From: Smallanthus sonchifolius
Lineage: Eukaryota; Streptophyta; Magnoliopsida; Asterales; Asteraceae
Assembly (NCBI GenBank): GCA_023525975.1
Contig: CM042044.1
Location: forward strand, 11,704,501 to 11,768,500
DNA length: 64,000 nt
Direction of reading: 5' to 3'
Part shown: positions 48,630 to 59,032 of the stretch, piece by piece
Layout: every line of letters begins with the position of its first letter
Position numbering within the stretch: position 1 is the first letter of the stretch
The notes under the pieces: generated by a model
The model's database searches: none
Seen by the model: only the letters and a program-made list of their open reading frames with translations
What the model was told of the DNA's origin: nothing
Program-made: the position numbers and the translations under genes

Positions 48630-50079
48630 GCAACTCCGTTAGAATTTTGGGGATAGGATTTTTATAAGATTTCGACAGAATCGTCCGTCACTATAACACT
48701 CTTCCTATAAACATGTCTTTGTTATTAATATAATAAAAATTACATAATTTGGATCTTTCCTATGATGTATTATGTGTGCATCTAGTTTTTTTGTTTTGGC
48801 CTTCATATGTTTCAAACGAATTTTTAGCTTACTTTTTTAGGATTTCTTAATCAATTACTTACATTTTGAAGTGTTCTTAATCATATGTTTTAGCGTATGC
48901 AATATTTTCAACATGTTTACTTATGAATAAGTTTATTTGAGTTATATTTTAGGGAAAATCACCAAAATAATCATATTGGCCCAAGATTTTAACCAATTGA
49001 ACATTGACTTTTTTTATCAACACCCGATTAAACATACCCCAATGGACCGGTCCAAAGACGCCACGATACCCAACCTGGCAAGCTTAAAGTCGACTCCCAC
49101 CTAGTCGGCAACCACCTAGCCTCAAATTTTACAAGCCGACAAATCTGACTATTATGCAGTTCCACGCTGGCATCCACCTGGCCTACACCCACCTAGTCGG
49201 CACACACCTAGTCGACACCCACCTAGCCGGCAAGCCAGCGGCTGTGTTGTAGCCAATTGAACATGTATTGCCCTCTGAATGGTTATATGTACATGTAGGC
49301 CCATGTCACTTTCCAATGATTGCGCAGCCAGCTGGAAGCTTGACAGGCTAGTCTGGATGTGACAAAAAGTTAATGTTCATTTTATAAAATTTTTGGGTTA
49401 ACATGTTTATTTTGATGATTTTTCCTATATTTAATCTCAAACGAGTCAAAACATGCATTTTCATTATAGGTCAAAGTTAAACCTTAAAATCATAAATTAT
49501 TTTATTTAACGATTTAGATCATTAAATATTGTTTTTTATATCATAATAAATGCATTCATTATTTACAATATAATGTAAAAGTAGACAAAAAATATGTTAG
49601 TGGTCAATCCAAACCGGGTTAGCTTTTTTTGTTAACGACAATTTGGTTCACTAACGGGCCACTAGCTTATCCGATCATCTCTACCATCCTTAGGAGGAAA
49701 CCCACGATGGGTGAGAAAACACTCAGCCCAACCTGGGCCCCTTTTTTTGTCGAAGTTGGTACTTGAACCCAAGACCTCACGTATTTTTAGTGAAGTTTTG
49801 GTTATACACCTTTTTCACTAGGCTAAACTAGTGGTTGTCCAAATCGGGCCCCCTTTGTTTGTCGCAGATGGGACTTGAACCCAAGACCTCCCACATTTTT
49901 AATGAAGTATTGAGTATACATCTATGCCACTTAGGCTAAACTAGTGGTTGTCCAAACCGGGCTAGCTAGCGCGACTTGTTTTGACATGTACTAAATATGC
50001 CTCACTTCAACGAACCCCATCCTAGTATGACACGTTTATATCTTGCGGACTTTAATAATATATGTTAACATTCTCTTAG
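48630..50079 (+). other. Intron-derived segment upstream of exon 2, form A copy 3
   Basis: Counterpart of 1018-2470. Acceptor TTAG at 50076-50079. Contains the SINE insertion. Confidence 0.8.
49608..49961 (-). mobile_element. SINE pair, unit 3
   Basis: TCCAAACCGGG at 49608-49618 and 49951-49961. Two tRNA-type bodies on the minus strand. Confidence 0.75.
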
Positions 50080-50496
50080 GCATCTCTCCTACCAATGGTT
50101 GTTGGCATTGTACCCGAGGCAACAAATACCGGCACCATGGATTTGCCACAAGAATGGCCACTAAACCAATTCTCTTTTTCACCTAATTTATATCCTAGAA
50201 ATCTGATTATAGAAGCAGTTGGAAGCTATTCACACTCAATAAGCATATCCTCACCGGTAGAGGTACAACATCTAATATCACCAAATGATTTACGAAGGCC
50301 ATCTGAATTCCCTCCAATGAGCAGGCAAGATAGAATCCTACGTTATTTAGAGAAAAAGAAAGCCAGGAAATATGCAATGAAAATAGTAAATTCAAGAAGG
50401 AAAACATATCCACAGACTCGGCCTCGAATACGGGCAGGTTTGCGGCAAGGAGTTCTCAAACAGGTGCGCAATAACAAAGCAACTGTTTTAAGGTGA
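50080..50496 (+). CDS. CCT-motif gene exon 2, form A copy 3 (open, altered CCT end)
   Basis: 138 codons to TGA 50494-50496, in phase 0 with exon 1. Reads ASLLPMVVGIVPEAT, then WPLNQFSFSPNLYPRN, then the CCT domain MSRQDRILRYLEKKKARKYA, IVNSRRKTYPQTRPRIR. After RPRIR one G is missing relative to form B, so GRFAARSS is replaced by AGLRQGVLKQVRNNKATVLR. The stop comes from sequence brought in by a deletion just downstream. Unlike A1 and A2 it has no internal stop. The lost GRFA motif is among the most conserved CCT residues, so activity may be altered. Alternatively it is an early pseudogene. Confidence 0.62.
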   Translation, partial: ASLLPMVVGIVPEATNTGTMDLPQEWPLNQFSFSPNLYPRNLIIEAVGSYSHSISISSPVEVQHLISPNDLRRPSEFPPMSRQDRILRYLEKKKARKYAMKIVNSRRKTYPQTRPRIRAGLRQGVLKQVRNNKATVLR

Positions 50497-50514
50497 CATG
50501 CATGCTCGCTAAAA

Positions 50515-50826
50515 TCTATACTATATAATAAATAAAGGTTTTTCACTACACGTGTCACCTTTATATTCATTCTCGTCATATTTTTCCCGTCTCTCTCTAT
50601 TATTAAATACACTTTCATTTTTTAATAATAATATATATTTTTAAAGAGAATACTAATTATACTAATAAAAAAAACATTTATTTTAAATCATCTCTTTTTA
50701 TAAGAAACTTAAAAATCTAATTATGTAAATTTTATTTTTAATTAAACAGTAAATGAAAGTCAAATTACACTAAATAGTAATTAACGTAGTTTTATGAATA
50801 TATATATATATATATATAAAGATTTA
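50515..50826. mobile_element. Helitron, unit 3, truncated by retroelement
   Basis: Starts TCTATACTATATAATAAA at 50515. Cut after 'aaagattta' where the chromovirus LTR begins. Its 3' end and about 270 bp beyond are missing. Confidence 0.75.
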
Positions 50827-52933
50827 TGTAAGGCCCCTTTCCCAGGTGACCTCACTTGTTGGATTTACTCATAAACATAGCCATAAATACTGAACTTAAA
50901 TTTAAAACATTCATCATTCAATTACATTACATAACAGCGGAAGTCTTAACAATTAAAAACACAACATTGTCTTAACAAACAAAAGTGGGATGTCAGTCTT
51001 GTGCCGGGTAACCTTCACGCCATCGCACGACCTTTTCTTCCTTTACCTGAAATGTATACTAAAAGTCAGCTAACGCTGGTGAGTTCTAGTTTAATGCAAT
51101 TTGATATAAACATTCTATTCTTTACTTTATAAGTATGCATTACTGTATAGTCATTCATATAAATACGTATTCATAACTTTTGTCTTTCTTTTCATCTCTC
51201 TTTTCTGTATTTTTGTGATTTCATATATATATATATGCATTCACCCTTTTCTTTTCTTTTCTTTCTTTCTTTAATTTCATGGGTCATACTATATAAGGGT
51301 GATCAACCCGTCATTTGCTTACGAATGTCACAAAGACAATCGCCGTGGTCCATCGTCATGGCCCACCTATACTTACAACCGTCCGGCAACTAGTGTCGTC
51401 CGTCATTTTATTCTTACAACCGTCCGGCAATCTTTGTCCGTCCGTCATGACTTACAACCGTCCTACCGTCGTAGGCCGTAATTCGCCCGTCTACCCGAAG
51501 GTATCCGTTTCCCATGCGACTATTATTTATACAACCGTTCTACTATAATATGCCAATTGCTTCGACCGTCCATTAATGGCATTCGTACGTCCTAGCCGAT
51601 GAAGGAGCGCACTTGTCCCGGTTATAAAATAGTCACATGGTCGTCCGTCTACCGAAGTAGCCGTTATCATCGAAGCGTCCATAACATTTTCTGTACTTGG
51701 CAAGCAATATATACATGGATATAAAGCAGGATTTCATTCTTTCATATTGTGTTATACTTTCATTCATTCTTGATAATCATGCTTTTCATTCTTTATTCAT
51801 AATTTCTCTTTCATGTATAGGTATATATATATATATACTTGTATAACACATATGATCACATTGGCATTCATAACATTTATTCACTTAGTGTATACATCTC
51901 AGCCCCAAAACATTTGAAAACATTTGCACATAACATAGAAGGGGGCACATAGAACTCACCTGATGAGTAGTTTCTGTAATACACTAAGCTGGCTACTGGG
52001 CTTCACTAATGTCACTCACGATCTGTATAATAAAGTCATACACATAAGATGGTGCTCCTAGATGACACTAGACATTACTATGCTTGAACATAGTAGTTTC
52101 GGGAGGTGGGTCGCATCAAAACTATGGTAGTTTCGAGCTATGGTCTTACACTCGAAACTAGGTAGTTTCGAGTCATAATCCTTCTATCGAAACTAGGTAG
52201 TTTCGAGTCATGAGATCCTATCGAAACTATGGTAGTTTCGAGTCATTAACTTATGAAAAATCTTAGTTTAGGTTCAAGGTGACACTCGAAACTAGGTAGT
52301 TTCGAGTCCTGAGTTCCTATCGAAACTATGGTAGTTTCGAGTCATTGGCTGCTATCGAAACTAGATAGTTTCGAGTCAAACATGACTATCGAAACTAGAG
52401 TAGTTTCGACGGGTCTGTATGTATCGAAACTATAGTTTCGAGTCATGGGTCTGCATCTTCCCTGACCAGAACCTTGCTCCAGCCAACTTATTTCCAATCG
52501 ATTAAACCTTGAGCATTTTACGTTAAACACCTTCCTTTATCGTTCTTGAGTTCAAATACGTGATTTGTTTCAAGTTTCGTATGCAAAAATCGTATCTTTA
52601 TTTGATTTAAACCCGAGACATGCAAAGACTCATAATCAGAGGCGATGCTTACCTCAACAGGCCCGATTTCTGTTGCTATGCGTTGAAATGGTGGAGTCGG
52701 ATGATTCCCGAGCCTTTGAGTCTTCTCCTTGCGGTTTTCTTCACAAGCCGATCGCTCTCTCTCTCTCTCTCTAGTATTCTTGCGCAGGAAGATGAAATGA
52801 GAGGGGTTTGGGTTGAAGCTGCTGTTTTGTAATGGGGTTTCCCCCTTTTCTTTTCGGCCCATGGGCCGAAATTTTGGCCAAGCCCACTTTATTTCCCTTT
52901 TCTATTTGTCTTGTCATTATTTGGGATGTTACA
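50827..52933 (-). mobile_element. Chromovirus 3' LTR (2107 bp)
   Basis: On the plus strand runs TGTAAGGCCCC to GATGTTACA, so on the minus strand TGTAACATCCC to CCTTACA. It is repeated almost exactly at 56926-59032 (I noted about seven single-base differences), which indicates a recent insertion. On the minus strand it directly follows the integrase gene and a purine-rich AAGGAGGTTAG tract. The LTR contains a palindrome array (52081-52446), a CT microsatellite (52754-52772) and only spurious open frames. Confidence 0.92.
52081..52446. repeat. Array of about ten short palindromes in the LTR
   Basis: Units of the form TCGAAACTAGGTAGTTTCGA or TCGAAACTATGGTAGTTTCGA are separated by 8-20 bp of variable sequence, often 'gtcatgag'-like. 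Each can form a hairpin. Repeated at 58180-58545 in the other LTR. Confidence 0.9.
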
Positions 52934-52972
52934 AGTCTAACCTCCTTAATGAGGTTTCGTCCTCGAAACCTG

Positions 52973-54184
52973 TTACACGTTAAACAACTGGGGATACAGT
53001 TCCTTCATCTCGTCTTCTTTCTCCCAAGTAGCCTCGGACCCCTTTCTGTGTTTCCATTGTATTTTGACTAAAGGAATCGACTTATTGCGTAATCGTTTCT
53101 CAGCTCGGTCAAGAATGGCTATTGGTTCCTCTACATAATTTAGACTGTTATCCACTTCGATCTCGTCGTAAGGTATGTGAGCTGTGTCGTCAGCTAGGCA
53201 CTTGCGTAAGTGCGACACGTGGAACGTAGGGTGTATTCCACTAAGCTCGACGGGTAGGTCGAGTCTGTAAGCAACTTGACCCACTCTTGCTACAATCTTG
53301 AAAGGTCCGACAAACCTTGGACTTAGTTTGCCACGCTTTCTGAACCGAATGATTCCTTTCCACGGTGATACTTTCAACAGTACCATGTCCCCTACTTGAA
53401 ACTCTAAATCCCTCCTTCTCTTATCCGCGTATGATTTCTGTCTGTCTTTTGCGGCTTTCATACGAGCCTTGATTTGATCAAATTTCTCAGAAGTAGCTTT
53501 GACCACTTCGAGACTTGCAAAATCCTTCTGTCCAATTTCCCCCCAACAAACCGGGGTCCTACATTTCCTCCCATACAACATTTCAAATGGCGGCATGCCA
53601 ATAGTCGAGTGATAGCTGTTGTTATATGAAAATTCTGCCAATGGTAGATGGCTGTCCCAACTCCCACCGAAGTCAATGATACAGGCCCGGAGCATGTCCT
53701 CCAAGGTCTGAATGGTCCTTTCCGATTGTCCATCGGTTTGGGGGTGGTAAGCGGTGCTGATGTTCAGTCTAGTGCCCATTGCTTCATTGAATTTCTTCCA
53801 AAACCTTGACGTGAATCTAGTATCCCTGTCAGACACAATCGACAGCGGCATACCATGTCTGCTCACAATTTCCTTGATAAATACTTCTGCTAGCTTTTCA
53901 GAAGAAGAAGTTTCTCGTATTGGCAAGAAGTGAGCACTCTTTGTCAAGCGGTCGACGATCACCCAAATGGTATCATTGCCTTTAGCTGTTCGCGGTAGCT
54001 TGGCAATGAAGTCCATTGTGATCTCTTCCCACTTCCATTCCGGTATTAGTAAAGGTTGCATTTTACCGCATGGTTTCTGGTGCTCGGCCTTAACTAGAGA
54101 ACACGTTAGGCACTTGCTCACGTATTCTGTCACATCATTCTTCATGCCAGGCCACCAGTACTCTTTCTTCAAGTCTTGATACAT
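52973..54184 (-). CDS. Ty3-gypsy chromovirus integrase with chromodomain (partial pol)
   Basis: 403 residues, intact, from MYQDLKKEYWWPGMKNDVTE. Integrase joins the element's cDNA to host chromatin. Seen: C25 and C28 of the zinc-binding HHCC domain, with its His pair missing because the frame starts too late; catalytic D58 (TMDFI), D119 (VSDRDTRF) and E155 (GQSERTIQ) with 35-residue D-E spacing; GPF motif region (SPRFVGPFKI); C-terminal chromodomain (about 345-403, IQWKHRKGSEATWEKEDEM). The domain set and 2.1-kb LTR fit the Tekay/Del clade. Gag, protease, reverse transcriptase and RNase H are absent upstream, so it cannot act alone. Confidence 0.92.
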   Translation of the reverse strand: MYQDLKKEYWWPGMKNDVTEYVSKCLTCSLVKAEHQKPCGKMQPLLIPEWKWEEITMDFIAKLPRTAKGNDTIWVIVDRLTKSAHFLPIRETSSSEKLAEVFIKEIVSRHGMPLSIVSDRDTRFTSRFWKKFNEAMGTRLNISTAYHPQTDGQSERTIQTLEDMLRACIIDFGGSWDSHLPLAEFSYNNSYHSTIGMPPFEMLYGRKCRTPVCWGEIGQKDFASLEVVKATSEKFDQIKARMKAAKDRQKSYADKRRRDLEFQVGDMVLLKVSPWKGIIRFRKRGKLSPRFVGPFKIVARVGQVAYRLDLPVELSGIHPTFHVSHLRKCLADDTAHIPYDEIEVDNSLNYVEEPIAILDRAEKRLRNKSIPLVKIQWKHRKGSEATWEKEDEMKELYPQLFNV

Positions 54185-56910
54185 TTTGTTTATTAAAGTC
54201 TAACACCTTCTCTTTTTGTTCCTTGACAACCTAAGTCCTAAACGGGTCTCGTGTTTTAAGTAGAAATAGATTTGGGATGTCTCTTATACATGATTATAAA
54301 TCTGTCCGTCATGACTAGGTTATCTCTTAAGTTTCTGTAACTCACTTGTTCTGCTTCATGAAAATAATATAAACATTCGATGCCACAGGTGAATTGCGTG
54401 TAGTTAGGGTTTACACGTTACTACTACCTCTTCTCCTTTATTATGGTTTCTTCGGATGTTGTATTGAATGGTATAACTTACTTTAATCTGATGTACCTCT
54501 CGTGGGTGGGCTTAACTCGAATCCACCAAGCATTTGCGTGGATTAGTCATGCTGAGCGGGCCATGAACTCTTATCAACACTTAGAAGCGTCCCTTTGATA
54601 TTCTAGTATCTTGTTTAAATTGCCTACTATATGCTCTAGGTAGTTGTTATCATTCTCTTTCTAAGTTGCTTCGGTTATTACGTGTACTTCATATATTATC
54701 CTTGGTGTATTCGTTCTCGAAAGAGCATACCATGTCGTTCCCGAATGAATCCTATTATCTCGTTCCCGAAGGAACCGTATCATTTCGTTCCTGAAGGAAC
54801 CTTATCGTTTTGTTCCCGTAGGGACTATACTGTTGCGTTCCCGAAGGAACCATATTGCTTCGTTCCCGAAGGAACCATATGAATCCTTACTTTATCATAC
54901 CAAACTTGTCGGGAAGGTATTCATTCAGACGGAACACTAGGTATACGATTTTTTTTTACATTCATATTCCTATACACGTAACTCCATTCTTGTCTTTCTT
55001 TAAAACATACTCATCATGGTTTCACATTTCTCATCATTAGTCTATTACGTACCACTCTTACTTCATATCACTGGATGGTCTTAGGGATTGGCATCCCTTG
55101 TGACCAAAAATATATATTTTATAACTTTTCGTGACCGTTAACAGTTTCCGTATGTTATTCTTTTAGAATTTCATTCGTAGGTTTGTTTAATTAGTTGACA
55201 CGTGTGGTGATACTCGATTTATTCCTTTCCTTTCTGGTCTCATTAGGTTCCTTACTGGCCTTTCAATTTCAGTAGTCTCACGTGCTCTTGACTTGACTTA
55301 ATCATCGTAGAGTGTTTTCTGACTCGTCTTGAGTCCTTGCTTCCACTTACGCCTTACTTCACACTATTGGGCTTGCCTTTCACATCCATCCTGAACAACA
55401 ATCCTTGGGTTGGATCTGGTTTCATTTGGTTTTGCCTGCACGCCCTAATTAACATCACGGTTCTAGTCATTTGTTGTCGTTTGTATGTCTATCTTCTCGT
55501 TTCAGCGAATACTCATAGTAGTTTATCTGGGGTTGTATTTTGCATGGAGAGATGCCATTTGTGTATTCGTGCACTCATATATTTCTTGGACATATACTCG
55601 TGTGCTTATTTCCTTCATACTCTTGCATACTTAGACAGTAGACCAATGTTTATTCATCATATGGTGTTTGTGTTAAGCATAGACAATTCCTGTTCAAAAG
55701 CAGTTCTCTAAACGTGTGCTTGTCTGACATATGTAGCACTCATGTCTCATACTTAACGTGTAATCCTTGGTAGTTACTTTCCCAATTCGAAACAAACAAG
55801 TGTTGAGTTCCTCAAATTCTACTTAATTGGTCTTCTTCGTTTGCGGGCTGCCATGCGAAGCAACCTTCTCACTGGGGCTTGATAGGCCCTCTCATCATTC
55901 TCATACTAATCCTCTTCTAGTGCAAATCTTTCCATTTCTTTGTGTTTGATTGATTTACTACTTCCATCACTGTTGCATCAGGTTCCGGACCAGGTTTCGT
56001 CAATCTTTCTAAACTTGTTTCTTCGTGTCACTCAAATTCAGTAAACTTCATTTAGGGTTCCATTCCTTCTCATTCCACCTTTGGTGTGTCGTTGTTGCCA
56101 TCATTCGTCTTGCTAATTCGTTACAATCGCCATTACTTAGGTGACTAATCTCATAGTCTTGGTTGGAGTGATTAAATTGTTTTTGGTGACATGTGTATTA
56201 ATCCACACGATAAGGTTCATCAGTATGTACGAGCACATGTAAATTTACAATTACGTGGATCCTGACGTAATTGCCAACTTACCTTACTTGTGAGTTCCTG
56301 ACTCATCTTATAATGCTTCATAATTTAGATGTCTTCTATAAACGATGTTTAATCCATGTATCGTTCTTCCCTTTTTGAACTCCTTGTTGACGGAAGTCGT
56401 TCATGAATGTTCGTTACTGATCTACTTGGACCGTTGATATTCCGCCATCTTTCTTTCTTTGTGGTTTATCGAACTTCTGCTCGTTGTTTGTGATTCACCT
56501 CACATGGATCTCACCGTTCTTATAATTCATGTGCATTTCATAGTATTAGACTAACATCTCTTTCGCTCTCTACGGTGAGTACATACGACGGACGACAAAT
56601 CGAGACACACTTACACAGTAAAAGATTGATAACAGTAGCTACGTGTTATTATTAACCATTTACTGTACTCATGTGCTCAAATTGTCTACCATCATATGTC
56701 CTATGTGTAACTATTCATATCAGTAGTGACATTGGTAACTAAGGCATGTGTCCTAAGCTAAGGCATCTACACTGAGTTACATATGTTGACATTGATACTT
56801 ACTTACTTGTTTTGGCGTTGGCGTTGGCTACCCGTACTGACATCCATGCGTTGGTCCCATTATCAGTTTGAGTTCAGACATTTAGGGATGTCTGAATCTC
56901 TCAAACTATT
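54185..56910 (-). mobile_element. Chromovirus internal region, non-coding
   Basis: Lies between integrase and primer-binding site, where gag and the rest of pol should be. No retroelement protein motif is recognisable on either strand, only short open frames. The element therefore looks like a deletion or replacement derivative. It contains the GTTCC palindrome array 54713-54879. Confidence 0.75.
54713..54879. repeat. GTTCCCGAAGGAAC palindrome array
   Basis: About six units centred on GTTCCCGAAGGAAC (GTTCC/GGAAC arms), spaced about 28-30 bp. The second internal copy breaks inside this array at 60904. Confidence 0.85.
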
Positions 56911-56922
56911 GCTCTGATACCA
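56911..56922 (-). other. Retroelement primer-binding site (tRNA-iMet)
   Basis: On the minus strand TGGTATCAGAGC, complementary to the 3' end of initiator Met tRNA, three bases inside the 5' LTR end (56926). It fixes the element orientation as minus. Confidence 0.92.
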
Positions 56923-56925
56923 ACT

Positions 56926-59032
56926 TGTAAGGCCCCTTTCCCGGGTGACCTCACTTGTTGGATTTACTCATAAACATAGCCATAAATACTGAACTTAAAT
57001 TTAAAACATTCATCATTCAATTACATTACATAACAGCGGAAGTCTTAACAATTAAAAACACAACATTGTCTTAACAAACAAAAGTGGGATGTCAGTCTTG
57101 TGCCGGGTAACCTTCACGCCATCGCACGACCTTTTCTTCCTTTACCTGAAATGTATACTAAAAGTCAGCTAACGCTGGTGAGTTCTAGTTTAATGCAATT
57201 TGATATAAACATTCTATTCTTTACTTTATAAGTATGCATTACTGTATAGTCATTCATATAAATACGTATTCATAACTTTTGTCTTTCTTTTCATCTCTCT
57301 TTTCTGTATTTTTGTGATTTCATATATATATATATGCATTCACCCTTTTCTTTTCTTTTCTTTCTTTCTTTAATTTCATGGGTCATACTATATAAGGGTG
57401 ATCAACCCGTCATTTGCTTACGAATGTCACAAAGACAATCGCCGTGGTCCATCGTCATGGCCCACCTATACTTACAACCGTCCGGCAACTAGTGCCGTCC
57501 GTCATTTTATTCTTACAACCATCCGGCAATCTTTGTTCGTCCGTCATGACTTACAACCGTCCTACCGTCGTAGGCCGTAATTCGCCCGTCTACCCGAAGG
57601 TATCCGTTTCCCATGCGACTATTATTTATACAACCGTTCTACTATAATATGCCAATTGCTTCGACCGTCCATTAATGGCATTCGTACGTCCTAGCCGATG
57701 AAGGAGCGCACTTGTCCCGGTTATAAAATAGTCACATGGTCGTCCGTCTACCGAAGTAGCCGTTATCATCGAAGCGTCCATAACATTTTCTGTACTTGGC
57801 AAGCAATATATACATGGATATAAAGCAGGATTTCATTCTTTCATATTGTGTTATACTTTCATTCATTCTTGATAATCATGCTTTTCATTCTTTATTCATA
57901 ATTTCTCTTTCATGTATAGGTATATATATATATATACTTGTATAACACATATGATCACATTGGCATTCATAACATTTATTCACTTAGTGTATACATCTCA
58001 GCCCCAAAACATTTGAAAACATTTGCACATAACATAGAAGGGGGCACATAGAACTCACCTGATGAGTAGTTTCTGTAATACACTAAGCTGGCTACTGGGC
58101 TTCACTAATGTCACTCACGATCTGTATAATAAAGTCATACACATAAGATGGTGCTCCTAGATGACACTAGACATTACTATGCTTGAACATAGTAGTTTCG
58201 GGAGGTGGGTCGCATCAAAACTATGGTAGTTTCGAGCTATGGTCTTACACTCGAAACTAGGTAGTTTCGAGTCATAATCCTTCTATCGAAACTAGGTAGT
58301 TTCGAGTCATGAGATCCTATCGAAACTATGGTAGTTTCGAGTCATTAACTTATGAAAAATCTTAGTTTAGGTTCAAGGTGACACTCGAAACTAGGTAGTT
58401 TCGAGTCCTGAGTTCCTATCGAAACTATGGTAGTTTCGAGTCATTGGCTGCTATCGAAACTAGATAGTTTCGAGTCAAACATGACTATCGAAACTAGAGT
58501 AGTTTCGACGGGTCTGTATGTATCGAAACTATAGTTTCGAGTCATGGGTCTGCATCTTCCCTGACCAGAACCTTGCTCCAGCCAACTTATTTCCAATCGA
58601 TTAAACCTTGAGCATTTTACATTAAACACCTTCCTTTATCGTTCTTGAGTTCAAATACGTGATTTGTTTCAAGTTTCGTATGCAAAAATCGTATCTTTAT
58701 TTGATTTAAACCCGAGACATGCAAAGACTCATAATCAGAGGCGATGCTTACCTCAACAGGCCCGATTTCTGTTGCTATGCGTTGAAATGGTGGAGTCGGA
58801 TGATTCCCGAGCCCTTGAGTCTTCTCCTTGCGGTTTTCTTCACAAGCCGATCGCTCTCTCTCTCTCTCTCTAGTATTCTTGCGCAGGAAGATGAAATGAG
58901 AGGGGTTTGGGTTGAAGCTGCTGTTTTGTAATGGGGTTTCCCCCTTTTCTTTTCGGCCCATGGGCTGAAATTTTGGCCAAGCCCACTTTATTTCCCTTTT
59001 CTATTTGTCTTGTCATTATTTGGGATGTTACA
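56926..59032 (-). mobile_element. Chromovirus 5' LTR (2107 bp)
   Basis: TGTAAGG (56926) to GATGTTACA (59032) on the plus strand. Near-identical to 50827-52933. It serves as 5' LTR of the internal region at 52934-56925 and simultaneously as 3' LTR of a second, truncated internal region to the right. Confidence 0.92.
58180..58545. repeat. Palindrome array in the second LTR
   Basis: Counterpart of 52081-52446. Confidence 0.9.

Noticed and set aside
52518..52862. Open frame of 114 residues on the minus strand in the LTR (also 58617-58961)
   Set aside because: Low-complexity RERERER from the CT microsatellite and position inside an LTR; no domain.
53458..53733. Minus-strand 91-residue open frame overlapping integrase
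   Set aside because: Alternative frame of the integrase coding sequence.
55337..55711. 124-residue plus-strand open frame in the chromovirus interior
   Set aside because: Hydrophobic, no start context or domain, opposite strand to the element, and absent from the truncated second copy.
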